The notes under the pieces: model-generated
Seen by the model: the letters and a program-made list of their open reading frames with translations, nothing else
What the model was told of the DNA's origin: nothing
The model's database searches: none
Part shown: piece by piece, positions 17,571 to 26,456 of the stretch
Position numbering within the stretch: the first letter of the stretch is position 1
Layout: the number at the start of each line of letters is the position of its first letter
Assembly: GCF_014635085.1 (NCBI RefSeq)
Contig: NZ_BMCH01000003.1
Location: 186,001-250,000, forward strand
DNA length: 64,000 nucleotides
From: Asaia siamensis
Lineage (GTDB): Bacteria > Pseudomonadota > Alphaproteobacteria > Acetobacterales > Acetobacteraceae
Direction: 5' to 3'
Program-made: the position numbers and the translations under genes

Positions 17571-17798
17571 TCAGAAGTCTGAAGGGGCGGCGCCTGAGGC
17601 TTCAGCAATCGCCGCAGCCTCCTCTTCAAGATAGGCTGCCAGATCGCCGCCAGTAGCCGAATTCAGATCGCGTTCGGAAATACCGGCCTCACCAGCCGCA
17701 GCAACACAGGCCTGAGCGGCCTGCTCTGGCGTGCCCCAATGCTGGTGATGCGTTTCGACCCAGCTATCGAGCCATTCATCAATATCTTCGCTGGTCAT
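17571..17798 (-). CDS. Small acidic hypothetical protein
   Basis: 75 residues, acidic and Ala-rich (MTSEDIDEWLDSWVETHHQHWGTPEQAAQACVAAAGEAGISERDLNSATGGDLAAYLEEEAAAIAEA). No family recognised. The start lies 2 bp after the upp stop on the same strand, so co-transcription and coupling with upp are likely. No signal or membrane segment. It looks like a genuine small gene, because the frame runs exactly between upp and the repeat cluster. Confidence 0.65.
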   Translation of the reverse strand: MTSEDIDEWLDSWVETHHQHWGTPEQAAQACVAAAGEAGISERDLNSATGGDLAAYLEEEAAAIAEASGAAPSDF

Positions 17799-17800
17799 GA

Positions 17801-18442
17801 TCAGCGGGTTCCAAACAGGCGGTCGCCTGCATCGCCCAGACCCGGGCGGATATAGCCTTTTTCGTCCAGACCGCGATCGACCGCACAGGTCACGACACGC
17901 ACATCGGGATGACGCTCTGCCAGGCAGGCCACACCCTCAGGCGCAGCAAGCAGGCAGACAAAAATGATCTTGCGTACGCCGCTGGCCTTGATGCGATCGA
18001 GTGCCGCCGCCGCGCTGTGGCCAGTGGCCAGCATGGGATCGACCACAATGCAGTCGCGCTCGGCGACGTCATCAGGCAGCTTCATGTAGTATTCGACCGC
18101 TTCGAGCGTATCGTGATCGCGATAGAGCCCGACATGGCCCACACGGGCTGCGGGAATGAGGTCGAGCATACCGTCCAGAATGCCGTTGCCCGCACGCAGG
18201 ATCGACACGAAGCAGAGCTTCTTGCCGGAGAGCTGACGCCCCTCCATGCGCTCGAGCGGGGTATCGATCTCGACCGGCTCGGTGCTGAGGTCGCGCGTGG
18301 CCTCATAGCACATAAGCAGGCTCAGCTCGCGCGTCAGCCTTCTGAACCCCGCAGTCGAGGTAGAGGCCTGACGCAGACGGGTCAGCTTGTGTTGAACGAG
18401 CGGGTGGTCGAGCACGACCAGGGAGTCAGGAAGGGCAGTCAT
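17801..18442 (-). CDS. upp: Uracil phosphoribosyltransferase
   Basis: Salvages uracil to UMP with PRPP. The 213-residue protein from [21 protein letters not shown] has the usual length. Motifs include [50 protein letters not shown] and the PRPP loop [21 protein letters not shown], with the C-terminal [16 protein letters not shown] for uracil recognition. A longer in-frame start at 18514 overlaps msrB and is unlikely. Confidence 0.97.
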   Translation of the reverse strand: MTALPDSLVVLDHPLVQHKLTRLRQASTSTAGFRRLTRELSLLMCYEATRDLSTEPVEIDTPLERMEGRQLSGKKLCFVSILRAGNGILDGMLDLIPAARVGHVGLYRDHDTLEAVEYYMKLPDDVAERDCIVVDPMLATGHSAAAALDRIKASGVRKIIFVCLLAAPEGVACLAERHPDVRVVTCAVDRGLDEKGYIRPGLGDAGDRLFGTR

Positions 18443-18474
18443 GGCGCGATCCTTACCGAAAAATCGTTGCGCTG

Positions 18475-18861
18475 TCAGCTTGGTTCGAAGCGAAGCGCTA
18501 CACCATTCATGCAAAAACGCAATCCGGTCGGTTTCGGCCCGTCAGGGAAGACATGACCCAGATGACCCTTGCACCCGGCGCAATGCACCTCGATACGTGT
18601 CATGCCCAGCGTCTTGTCGACCGTGGTTTCGGTCATGCCGTCGCGCGGTCTGAAAAAGGACGGCCAGCCACTGCCGCTCTCATATTTGGTCGAGGAGTCG
18701 AACAAAGGCTCGCCGCAGCCGGCACAATGATAGACGCCCTCGCGCTTTTCATCATTGAGCGGGCTCGAACCCGGTCGCTCCGTGCCATGCTCGCGCAGCA
18801 CGCGATGCTGCTCGGGGGTCAAGGGCAGGCCACAGCTTGGCATCTGGATATCGTCGCTCAT
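18475..18861 (-). CDS. msrB: Peptide-methionine (R)-S-oxide reductase
   Basis: Reduces the R-epimer of methionine sulfoxide. The 128-residue protein has two zinc-binding CxxC pairs ([11 protein letters not shown] and [14 protein letters not shown]), the substrate motif SGSGWPSFF and the catalytic Cys in [11 protein letters not shown]. The start [15 protein letters not shown] at 18861 fits the family; the open frame continues upstream into the LysR gene. It lies between lysR and upp on the same strand. Confidence 0.96.
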   Translation of the reverse strand: MSDDIQMPSCGLPLTPEQHRVLREHGTERPGSSPLNDEKREGVYHCAGCGEPLFDSSTKYESGSGWPSFFRPRDGMTETTVDKTLGMTRIEVHCAGCKGHLGHVFPDGPKPTGLRFCMNGVALRFEPS

Positions 18862-18916
18862 GGAAAGGATCCTTTTCCGGGGCGGGTAGACGGGAGAATA
18901 CGCCAGATATGGCGCC

Positions 18917-19852
18917 TCAGCGTGTTTTTTCCAGCGCCTCACTCTGCTTGCGGTTCAATTTCAGCCGGTCGACAAGACGGGTGAGAAAGTCATCGGCAAT
19001 GGGACGCGTATGATGCCTCATGGGCTGGGCTGCGAAAAGCGCACCCGATGGCAGGCGATAGCCAGGCAGGACGCGCATGAGCCTGCCCTCTGCCAGAGGC
19101 TGCGCACATAATTCGAGACTGGCTGCAATGATGCCGCTGCCTGCACAGGCAAAATCGAGACGGATCGGCGCGGGTGTCGCAGCAATGCGACTGTCGAGCG
19201 GAATATCGATCTGCCCTGCCGCACATCGTCCCTCCTCCTCTTCGATCGGAATAAGTGTCCAACTCTGCTCGCCGGGGCGGGTAAGGCAGGGAAACGAGGA
19301 GAGATCCTGCGGTATGGCGGGATGGCCCTGCCTCGCGAGAAACTCCGGCGAGGCGAACAGGGCGATGTCATAGGTGCCAATACGCCTGATGCGATAATCG
19401 CCCTCATTCATCTCATCTCGCCGGTGGCTGAGAAAGATATCGCATTCGGCGCGTTTGAAATCGGGCAGACTAACGCTGGCCTCAAGCGACACCCGCATGG
19501 CCGGGTTCTGCGACAGCATTTCCCTGACAATCGGATTGACGCAGGAAATCAGAATTTCGGGCGGCGCCGCAATGCGCAGCACACCACCGCTGCGGGCATC
19601 ACGACAGAGCGCCGCCACACCATTATCGAGCGTATCAAGCAAAGGCGCCACAAAGGCACTGAGACGCTCTCCGGCTTCGGTCAGACGCAGGCCGTCAGCC
19701 CCTGTCTCGACAAGGCTCAACCCGAGACGGGTTTCCAGCCGCTCGACACTGCGCGAGACGCTGGTGGCATGCACACCGAGCCGTCTGGCAGCGCGCGTGT
19801 AGCTCAGACTATCGGCGACTGCGACAAAAACACTGTATTCGTTCCGGCTCAT
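18917..19852 (-). CDS. LysR-family transcriptional regulator
   Basis: 311 residues. The N-terminal winged helix-turn-helix (EYSVFVAVADSLSYTRAARRLGVHATSVSRSVERLETRLGLSLVE) is followed by the substrate-binding domain (RIAAPPEIL, DIFLSHRRDE, YDIALFASPEFL). It is divergently transcribed from the dehydrogenase/propeller pair, the usual LysR arrangement, so those genes are its likely targets. The shared promoter holds a 9-bp direct repeat. Downstream on the same strand is msrB. Confidence 0.93.
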   Translation of the reverse strand: MSRNEYSVFVAVADSLSYTRAARRLGVHATSVSRSVERLETRLGLSLVETGADGLRLTEAGERLSAFVAPLLDTLDNGVAALCRDARSGGVLRIAAPPEILISCVNPIVREMLSQNPAMRVSLEASVSLPDFKRAECDIFLSHRRDEMNEGDYRIRRIGTYDIALFASPEFLARQGHPAIPQDLSSFPCLTRPGEQSWTLIPIEEEEGRCAAGQIDIPLDSRIAATPAPIRLDFACAGSGIIAASLELCAQPLAEGRLMRVLPGYRLPSGALFAAQPMRHHTRPIADDFLTRLVDRLKLNRKQSEALEKTR

Positions 19853-19875
19853 CCCTGAATTTATGCAGTCATGAC

Positions 19876-19918
19876 CTGCGTTATTGCAAGATTTCGGCCT
19901 TTCGAACTGCGTTATGAT
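19876..19918 (+). promoter_or_regulatory. Direct-repeat operator candidate in the LysR divergent promoter
   Basis: CTGCGTTAT occurs at 19876-19884 and again at 19907-19915, start to start 31 bp, about three helical turns. The second copy overlaps a TATGAT hexamer (19913-19918) that could be the -10 of the dehydrogenase gene. This matches how LysR tetramers contact two sites on one DNA face. Confidence 0.5.
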
Positions 19919-19980
19919 CTCTCCAATTCAGTCGGAAAGGCGGCAGTCCTTGCCGTCTCCTGACACAAAGGAGATTTCCC

Positions 19981-20859
19981 GTGACGAACACCATAATCGA
20001 ACGGGCCAGAACACGTCCCGCAGCAGTCATTGGCGCGGGTACGCTCGGCAGACGCATTGCGCTGATGCTCGCGGCGCGTGGCGGGCAGGTACGTCTGTTC
20101 GACAGCAACGCCTCAGCGGCCCAGGCCGGTCTCGACTACGCACGACAAACACTTGCGAGTGTGGTCGCCACACTCGAGGGTGGCGTGGCCGGTCAGATCG
20201 ACAGCGCCCCCACGCTGGAGGCCACAATCGACGGCGCCTGGCTGATTATCGAGGCGCTTCCCGAGCGACTGGATCTCAAGATCCCTCTTTTCGGCACGCT
20301 GTCGCAAAAAGCCGCACCCGACGCGATTCTGGCCACGAATTCATCGTCTTACCCTTCCAGCAAGATGGCGGCGGAAGTTGCGGACAAATCTCGCATGCTC
20401 AATACGCATTTCATGATGCCACCCGAGCAGCGTGCGGTGGAACTCATGTCTTGCGGCGCCACGAGACCGGGATTGATGGAAGAACTCGCTGGCTATTTTT
20501 CGACGCTGGGGCTTTCACCCTATATCGCGCAGAAAGAAAGCATCGGCTTCATCGAAAACCGTATCTGGGCCGCCATCAAGCGTGAGGCGCTCTGCGTTGC
20601 CGCCGAAGGGGTCGCCACTCCCGAAGTGATCGACCGCATTTACTGCGAGACACAGGGCACGCCCATGGGGCCGTTCCGTGCCATGGACCGGGTCGGGCTC
20701 GATATCGTGCTGCAAATCGAGGAGCATTATGCGCGCGCCTATCCGCATCTGCCCGAGGCGCCGCGTGTGCTTCTGAAAAAGATGATTGCCGAGAACCGCC
20801 TTGGCCTCAAGACAGGTCGCGGCTTCTATGATTACAGCGAAAAGGGAACCGCATCATGA
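19981..20859 (+). CDS. 3-hydroxyacyl-CoA dehydrogenase family NAD-dependent oxidoreductase
   Basis: 292 residues, starting with GTG preceded by AGGAG at 7-8 nt. An N-terminal Rossmann domain (AAVIGAGTLGRRIALMLAARGGQVRLFD) is followed by the family signature around NSSSYPSSKMAAEVADKSRMLNTHFMMPPEQRAVELM, where the His pairs with a downstream Glu. The C-terminal helical dimerisation domain contains GFIENRIWAAIKREAL and GRGFYDY. It could act on a 3-hydroxyacyl-CoA or, like gulonate dehydrogenase and similar short members, on a non-CoA 3-hydroxy acid. Pairing with a propeller rather than beta-oxidation genes favours the latter. Overlaps the next gene by 4 bp. Confidence 0.85.
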   Translation: MTNTIIERARTRPAAVIGAGTLGRRIALMLAARGGQVRLFDSNASAAQAGLDYARQTLASVVATLEGGVAGQIDSAPTLEATIDGAWLIIEALPERLDLKIPLFGTLSQKAAPDAILATNSSSYPSSKMAAEVADKSRMLNTHFMMPPEQRAVELMSCGATRPGLMEELAGYFSTLGLSPYIAQKESIGFIENRIWAAIKREALCVAAEGVATPEVIDRIYCETQGTPMGPFRAMDRVGLDIVLQIEEHYARAYPHLPEAPRVLLKKMIAENRLGLKTGRGFYDYSEKGTAS

Positions 20860-21734
20860 GTGACGATCCCATCCTCTACACACTCGAAACCGCGCCGCCT
20901 GCCATCACGGCGCTGTCGACACGCGACGGGCGCGTCGTTGGGCATGTCGACGCACGCTGGGGAACGCCTGACGGAATCTGGGTCGATCAGGCTGCAGGTC
21001 AGATCACCTGGACGAATATGGGGGCAGACTGGGAGGCCCCCGACGGTACGATCGAGCGTGCCCGGCTTGATGGCAGTCAGCATGAGATACTGGTGGGCAA
21101 GGGCCAGATCGTCACTCCCAAGCAGCTTGCCGTCGATCAGCACGGCGGGCATCTCTACTGGTGCGACCGCGAGGGCATGAGGATCATGCGTAGCGCTCTC
21201 GACGGAACGGCCGTCGAGGTGCTGCTGAAACGCGGAGACTATCCGCAGGACATGCCCGACTTCTCGCGCCAGTGTGTGGGCATCGCCCTCGATCTGGTCA
21301 ACCGTCAGATCTATTGGACGCAGAAAGGCTCACCCAAGGGCGGTATCGGCCGGATCTTTCGCATGCCCATGGCAATGGCTGACGGCGACGATCCGGCAGA
21401 CCGCCACGATATCGAGATTCTGGCCGATCATCTGCCTGAGCCCATCGACCTGCATGTCTTTCCCGGCTCCGGTCACCTTTACTGGACCGATCGTGGAGCG
21501 CCGCCGGATGGCAACAGCCTGAACATGGCGCGCATCGACCGAAGAGGACTTTTCGACCGCAAGGTAATCCTGCGCGGCCTTGACGAGGGCATCGGCCTCG
21601 CCATCGACAAGGCAGAAAAACAGGCCTTCGTCAGCGATCTGGGGGGAACGATCCGTGTGGTCGATCTGGAGACGGGCGAGAGCCGCGTGCTGCGCCAGCA
21701 ATCAGCGACGACAGGCGTTTATCTGGTGGAATGA
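20856..21734 (+). CDS. YWTD-repeat beta-propeller protein
   Basis: 292 residues built of YWTD/LDL-receptor-like propeller repeats: GQITWTNMG, GHLYWCDREG, RQIYWTQKGS and GHLYWTDRGA, spaced about 45-80 residues apart. No signal peptide is seen, so it appears cytosolic. Such propellers include SMP-30/gluconolactonase-like lactonases. I cannot point to the catalytic metal site, so lactonase activity is only a possibility. The ATGA overlap with the dehydrogenase indicates the two proteins are made together and may act in one catabolic route under the divergent LysR protein. Confidence 0.8.
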   Translation: MSDDPILYTLETAPPAITALSTRDGRVVGHVDARWGTPDGIWVDQAAGQITWTNMGADWEAPDGTIERARLDGSQHEILVGKGQIVTPKQLAVDQHGGHLYWCDREGMRIMRSALDGTAVEVLLKRGDYPQDMPDFSRQCVGIALDLVNRQIYWTQKGSPKGGIGRIFRMPMAMADGDDPADRHDIEILADHLPEPIDLHVFPGSGHLYWTDRGAPPDGNSLNMARIDRRGLFDRKVILRGLDEGIGLAIDKAEKQAFVSDLGGTIRVVDLETGESRVLRQQSATTGVYLVE

Positions 21735-21765
21735 GCGCAATTCCCTCCATCCTGAAGAGCGTCTA

Positions 21766-21800
21766 GAGGGGCCAGCGCCTGCTGGCCCCTCACTTTTCTT
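21766..21800 (+). terminator. Rho-independent terminator
   Basis: GAGGGGCCAGC (21766-21776) pairs perfectly with GCTGGCCCCTC (21781-21791) around a 4-nt loop, followed by ACTTTTCTT. It ends the dehydrogenase/propeller operon. Confidence 0.85.
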
Positions 21801-21903
21801 GTGATCGCAGTAACCTCAATAAAATTGCCTCCGCCCTCGGGGGGAGAGTTCGCATAAGCGCCGAAATGCGTCATGATACGCGCAAAATTGCAGGAGACTT
21901 CTC

Positions 21904-23442
21904 ATGTCCGCATCGCATTCCGGCACGCCACGCCCGGTCATGCTCGTCATCCTCGACGGGTTCGGTGACAGCGCAACCCATGAAGACAACGCTGTTGCCC
22001 TCGCCAACACGCCGAATTTCGACCGTCTTTGGGCCAGCTCCCCCCATGCCTATCTCAAGGCCTGCGGTGAAGATGTGGGTCTGCCCGAGGGGCAGATGGG
22101 CAATTCCGAAGTCGGCCATCTCAATATCGGTGCCGGTCGCGTGGTCATGCAGGATCTGCCGCGCATCACCCGCGCCGCACGTGACGGCTCTCTGGCCCAA
22201 AACCCGGCTCTCTGCGCCTTCATCGATGCGCTGAAAGCCAGCGGTGGCACCTGTCATCTCGTCGGCCTTGTCTCGCCGGGTGGCGTTCATGCCCATATGG
22301 ATCACATCGCTGCCCTTGCGAAAATCGTGGCTGCCGCCGGGGTAAAGGTGGCCCTGCACGTGTTCTCTGACGGGCGCGACACGGCTCCCGATTCAGGCGA
22401 TGGCTATATCCGCACCCTTGCTGCCGAACTGCCCGCAGGGGCGTCGATCGCAACCATCAGCGGGCGCTACTACGCCATGGATCGCGATAACCGCTGGGAG
22501 CGGGTCAGCCTTACCTATGACGTGATCGTATCCGCCAAGGGCGAGCACGCCGCCGATGCGCTCTCCGTTCTGCCCGCCAGCCAGGCGAAGGGCGTGACCG
22601 ATGAATTCGTCATCCCGACCGTGATCGGTGACTATGCCGGCATGAAGGATGGCGACGGCATTCTGTCGGCCAATTTCCGCGCAGACCGCATCCGCGAACT
22701 GCTCGACGCCATGCTCTTCCCTGATTTTGACGGGTTTGTGCGCTCGAAGATCGTCAAGTTTGCCTCTGTCTGCGGCATGACAGCCTATAGCTCAGCTCTG
22801 GCGCCGTTCATGAGCGTGATGTTCCCCAAGCAGTCGATGGAGCATCTTCTGGGCGATGTCGTCTCGCAGGCCGGCCTGGCACAGCTGCGCATGGCCGAAA
22901 CCGAGAAATATCCGCATGTGACCTACTTCCTCAACGGCGGGCGCGAAGCCATCCTGCCGGGTGAAGAGCGCATTCTGGTCCCCTCACCCAAGGTCGCGAC
23001 CTATGACCTTCAGCCGGAAATGTCGGCACCTGAGCTGACCGATCGTGCGGTTGAGTCGATCGAGAGCGGCAAATTCGACCTGATCGTCCTCAATTTCGCC
23101 AATCCGGACATGGTGGGCCATACGGGCGTGCTGTCTGCCGCCATCAAGGCCTGCGAGGCCGTCGATACCGGTCTTGGGCGTATCGTCGACGCCATCGACA
23201 AGATGGGCGGTGCGCTTATCGTCACGGCTGATCACGGCAATTGCGAAACCATGCGCGACCCGGTGACGGGTGGTGTGCATACCGCGCACACGCTCAACCG
23301 CGTGCCGGTCATCCTGCATGGCGGGCGCGGCATTCCCGCGATCCATGACGGCCGTCTGGCCGATCTGGCCCCGACGCTGCTGACCCTGATGAACCTGAAG
23401 AAGCCGGCAGAAATGACCGGTAAATGCCTCATCAACGGCTAA
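21904..23442 (+). CDS. gpmI: 2,3-bisphosphoglycerate-independent phosphoglycerate mutase
   Basis: Interconverts 3- and 2-phosphoglycerate with two Mn ions. The 512-residue protein has the alkaline-phosphatase-superfamily metal motif VILDGFGD, the catalytic serine in GQMGNSEVGHLNIGAGR, the Arg-rich FSDGRDTAPDSG and NFRADRIRELLDAM, and the C-terminal metal motifs NFANPDMVGHTG and VTADHGNCE. The start has GGAG upstream. It heads the conserved gpmI-envC-ctpA-rppH neighbourhood; envC begins 8 bp after its stop. Confidence 0.98.
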   Translation: MSASHSGTPRPVMLVILDGFGDSATHEDNAVALANTPNFDRLWASSPHAYLKACGEDVGLPEGQMGNSEVGHLNIGAGRVVMQDLPRITRAARDGSLAQNPALCAFIDALKASGGTCHLVGLVSPGGVHAHMDHIAALAKIVAAAGVKVALHVFSDGRDTAPDSGDGYIRTLAAELPAGASIATISGRYYAMDRDNRWERVSLTYDVIVSAKGEHAADALSVLPASQAKGVTDEFVIPTVIGDYAGMKDGDGILSANFRADRIRELLDAMLFPDFDGFVRSKIVKFASVCGMTAYSSALAPFMSVMFPKQSMEHLLGDVVSQAGLAQLRMAETEKYPHVTYFLNGGREAILPGEERILVPSPKVATYDLQPEMSAPELTDRAVESIESGKFDLIVLNFANPDMVGHTGVLSAAIKACEAVDTGLGRIVDAIDKMGGALIVTADHGNCETMRDPVTGGVHTAHTLNRVPVILHGGRGIPAIHDGRLADLAPTLLTLMNLKKPAEMTGKCLING

Positions 23443-23450
23443 GCCTGTAC

Positions 23451-24722
23451 ATGCCGGTCAAGAAACCGCTCCTGACCGGTTCCCTGCTGCTTGGGGTCTG
23501 TCTCATGGGACCGACCCCGACGCTTGCCGCGACCAACGCCAGACATGTCGCCCAGAGCGCCAGCCAGAAGGCCCTCGACAAGGCAAAGCATGACCGCGAG
23601 GCTCTGCTTTCGCGCAAGGCCCGCGAAGCAGCGCTGATTGACGCCCAACGCAAGGCCCAGACAAAAGCCGCTCAGGATGCCGCTTTGCAGGCGGAACGCG
23701 CGCGCCATTTTTCAGCCCTGAGCGATCAGGCTGCGACAGCGCTCGCCGAGACAGAAAAACAGATCGACAGCCTCACGCAGGAGATTGCGCAGCTCACCGA
23801 GCAGCAGAAGCGGCAAACGGCGGCTCTTGCCCGCAGACGGGCCAGCCTGCAGGCCATTCTGCCCGTGGCGCTCCGTCTTGCGCGCTACCCGAGCACGTCA
23901 TTTGTCGCCCTGTCCGGTCAGGCAGATGAGTCGGTTCAGGGGCTGAGCCTCATTGCAGGTCTGGCCCGCCTCACCACCCGGCAGGCAGACGATCTTCGCG
24001 GACAGGAAACCCTTCTTCGCCAGACCGCGCAGCATCTCGCAGAGCGCAACGAGGCACTCGAGACAGCCAGAAAGACGCAGGCAAGACTGCGTGACGCCAA
24101 TGCGCGCAAGATGGACGATGCGACGAAGCAACAGGAAGAAGCCGAGGCCCGTCTGAAAGAGGCTCGCGCCGAAATCGCTTCGGCCACAGCCACTGCCGCA
24201 ACACTCGATGACGCGCTCACCGCCATAGACAGGACTCAGGCCCGTCTGCGCGCGCGTATGGAAGAGGAAGCAAAGGCGCTTGCGCTGCAGAACCAGAAGG
24301 AAAAGGCCCAGGCCATGAGCAGCCAAGCCAGACGCCTGAGCAGCTCGGCAGGCGGCGGCATCAGCCATGGAGGCGGGCATGGCCCGGTTGCAGGCAGTGT
24401 CGTTACTGCGTGGCATCAGGACACGGAAAGCGGCCCGGCCACGGGCATCACCTATATGGCGCAGGCATCGAGCCCGGTCAGCGCGCCCTGCGCCGGTCAG
24501 ATCGATTTTGCGGGGCCGTTTCGCTCTTTCGGCAATATGATCATTCTCGATTGCGGGCGCCATTACCGCTTTGTCCTGTCCGGCATCGGGCAGCTTTCCG
24601 TGGCGAGCGGTCAGAATGTCAGTCGCAACATGGCGCTGGGCGCCATGGACGCTGCGGGCGGGCGGCTCTTCGTGCAGTTGCGCTCTGGCAGAAAGATCAT
24701 CGATCCGCGCCCCTATCTCTGA
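23451..24722 (+). CDS. envC: EnvC-like murein hydrolase activator
   Basis: 423 residues: signal peptide (MPVKKPLLTGSLLLGVCLMG), a long Gln/Ala/Arg-rich coiled coil at about 30-290, and a C-terminal LytM-like domain (PVSAPCAGQIDFAGPFRSFGNMIILDCGRHYRFVLSGI). The LytM zinc ligands are missing (no HxH pair), as in EnvC, so it probably activates amidases at the septum rather than cutting peptidoglycan. An in-frame ATG at 23424 overlaps gpmI; the ATG at 23451 begins the signal peptide directly and is preferred. Translation probably depends on coupling to gpmI, as no clear ribosome site is present. Confidence 0.87.
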   Translation: MPVKKPLLTGSLLLGVCLMGPTPTLAATNARHVAQSASQKALDKAKHDREALLSRKAREAALIDAQRKAQTKAAQDAALQAERARHFSALSDQAATALAETEKQIDSLTQEIAQLTEQQKRQTAALARRRASLQAILPVALRLARYPSTSFVALSGQADESVQGLSLIAGLARLTTRQADDLRGQETLLRQTAQHLAERNEALETARKTQARLRDANARKMDDATKQQEEAEARLKEARAEIASATATAATLDDALTAIDRTQARLRARMEEEAKALALQNQKEKAQAMSSQARRLSSSAGGGISHGGGHGPVAGSVVTAWHQDTESGPATGITYMAQASSPVSAPCAGQIDFAGPFRSFGNMIILDCGRHYRFVLSGIGQLSVASGQNVSRNMALGAMDAAGGRLFVQLRSGRKIIDPRPYL

Positions 24723-24786
24723 CGGGAGGCGCGACAGGATCGGGCAAACCGAATTGCATGATCGCGCTTGGCGAGTCTGTGTTGTT

Positions 24787-24815
24787 TCGACAGACTGCGT
24801 TAAGAACGCTATAGA
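24787..24815 (+). promoter_or_regulatory. Promoter candidate upstream of ctpA
   Basis: TCGACA (24787-24792), a 17-bp spacer and TATAGA (24810-24815) lie 100 bp before the ctpA start in an otherwise non-coding gap of 192 bp. Confidence 0.5.
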
Positions 24816-24914
24816 TTTCAGACTTCCGCCCGGCAGGGTTCCCGGTTTTCGGGTCCTGCAGGCAAAGAGACGCTAACAGGATCGGCTCCGGGCCGGATTC
24901 AAGGGATGAATTGC

Positions 24915-26402
24915 ATGAAGCTCCGCACTGGTCTGCTGCTCGGAACGGCATTCCTGGCCGGAATCACCGCCGGTCCGACGTTGGAAGCCCTGATGGCGCC
25001 AAGCCTTGGGCAGATGATCAGCAGCAAGGCCTTCGCGAAGGAGGTCGCCGCCGACCCCGATAATCACAGCGAGACCCTGCGCCTGCTGACCCTGTTCGGC
25101 ACCGTGCTCGATCTGGTGCGCGCCGAGTATGTCGAACCGGTCAGCGACAAGGATCTGATCAACAACGCGCTCGACGGCATGGTCGGCGGTCTCGATCCGC
25201 ATAGCTCCTATATGAACGAAAAGCAGTTCAAGGACATGCAGATCCAGATCAGCGGCAAGTTCGGCGGCCTGGGCGTTCAGGTCCAGCAGCAGAACGGCCA
25301 TATCCGTGTGGTTTCGCCCATCGATGGCACCCCCGCCTCGCGCGCCGGGCTCAAGCCGGGTGACTACATCACCGAAGTCGATGGCAAGTCTCTCGAAGGC
25401 ATGACGCTTGATCAGGCCGTCACCAAGATGCGTGGCGATCCGGGCACCAAGATCACGCTGACGATCATTCGCGCCAAGGAGCCCAAGCCGCTCAAGATCA
25501 CCATGACGCGTGAAGTCGTGCATGTGCAGGTCGTGCGTTCGGCGCTCTATGGCAATATCGGCTATATTCGCATTTCCGAATTCGACGACGACACCGAAAC
25601 CGCAATGCATGAGGCCTTTGACAAGCTCAAGGCCAAGGCGGGCGGCAAGCTGCAGGGTCTCGTGCTCGATCTGCGTCTCAATCCGGGCGGCAAGCTCGAT
25701 CAGGCCATTTCGGTCAGTGACGATTTCATTCCCGAGGGTGAGATTGTCTCGATCCGCGGGCGCCATGCTGAAAACAACCGTCGCTGGGATGCCAAGGGCA
25801 CCGATATCACCGGCAAGCTGCCCATCGTGGTCCTGATCGATGGCGGTTCGGCCTCGGCTTCGGAAATCGTGGCCGGTGCGCTTCAGGACCATCGTCGCGC
25901 CGTTCTTCTGGGCGAAAAATCCTTCGGCAAAGGTTCGGTCCAGTCACTTATCCCCGTGCCCGGTCATGGCGCGGTGCGCCTGACCACGGCACGCTATTAC
26001 ACGCCCTCCGGGCGCTCGATCCAGGCGCTGGGCATTGCCCCGGATATCATGGTGAAGGAGAGCAAGGAGGACGATGGCTACGGCTATCGAGAGGCCGATC
26101 TTGCCCATATCATCACCAATACAGGCGGCAACAAGAACAAGGCACCGGTACGCACCGATCTGCCGTCGATCTCGACCAGCATTCCCAATGCCCCGCCGGA
26201 AAACTGGCCGCGCTTCGAACTGTCCAAGCCCGCGACGGATTTCCAGCTTCAGCAGGGTCTGCGTGTGGTGCGCGCCATGGCCTCTCTTCCCGACGAGGCG
26301 CTTCCTCTGGGTCAGCCAGCCGCCGACAAACCGTCGGACAAGAAAGACCAGAAACCGGCCCCGGCACCTGCCGCTCCGCCGGCACCGGCACCCAAGCACT
26401 GA
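24915..26402 (+). CDS. ctpA: S41-family C-terminal processing protease
   Basis: 495-residue periplasmic serine protease. An N-terminal signal/anchor (MKLRTGLLLGTAFLAGITAG) is followed by a PDZ domain (GGLGVQVQQQNGHIRVVSPIDGTPASRAGLKPGDYI) and the S41 core with the catalytic Ser in GGSASASEIVAGALQD and the Lys in GEKSFGKGSVQS. A Pro/Ala/Lys-rich tail ends the protein. The ATG at 24915 is 9 nt after AAGGG, whereas an earlier ATG at 24906 abuts it, so 24915 is preferred. Co-localisation with envC fits a role in controlling cell-wall hydrolases. Confidence 0.95.
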   Translation: MKLRTGLLLGTAFLAGITAGPTLEALMAPSLGQMISSKAFAKEVAADPDNHSETLRLLTLFGTVLDLVRAEYVEPVSDKDLINNALDGMVGGLDPHSSYMNEKQFKDMQIQISGKFGGLGVQVQQQNGHIRVVSPIDGTPASRAGLKPGDYITEVDGKSLEGMTLDQAVTKMRGDPGTKITLTIIRAKEPKPLKITMTREVVHVQVVRSALYGNIGYIRISEFDDDTETAMHEAFDKLKAKAGGKLQGLVLDLRLNPGGKLDQAISVSDDFIPEGEIVSIRGRHAENNRRWDAKGTDITGKLPIVVLIDGGSASASEIVAGALQDHRRAVLLGEKSFGKGSVQSLIPVPGHGAVRLTTARYYTPSGRSIQALGIAPDIMVKESKEDDGYGYREADLAHIITNTGGNKNKAPVRTDLPSISTSIPNAPPENWPRFELSKPATDFQLQQGLRVVRAMASLPDEALPLGQPAADKPSDKKDQKPAPAPAAPPAPAPKH

Positions 26403-26414
26403 TCTCACCCCTTG

Positions 26415-26442
26415 CCGGCCCCCTCAGTGGGGCCGGTTTCTT
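26415..26442 (+). terminator. Rho-independent terminator after ctpA
   Basis: CCGGCCCC (26415-26422) pairs with GGGGCCGG (26429-26436) around CTCAGT, followed by TTTCTT. It lies between ctpA and rppH, so rppH may depend on read-through or its own promoter. Confidence 0.8.
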
Positions 26443-26456
26443 ATGAGCCTTCCGTC

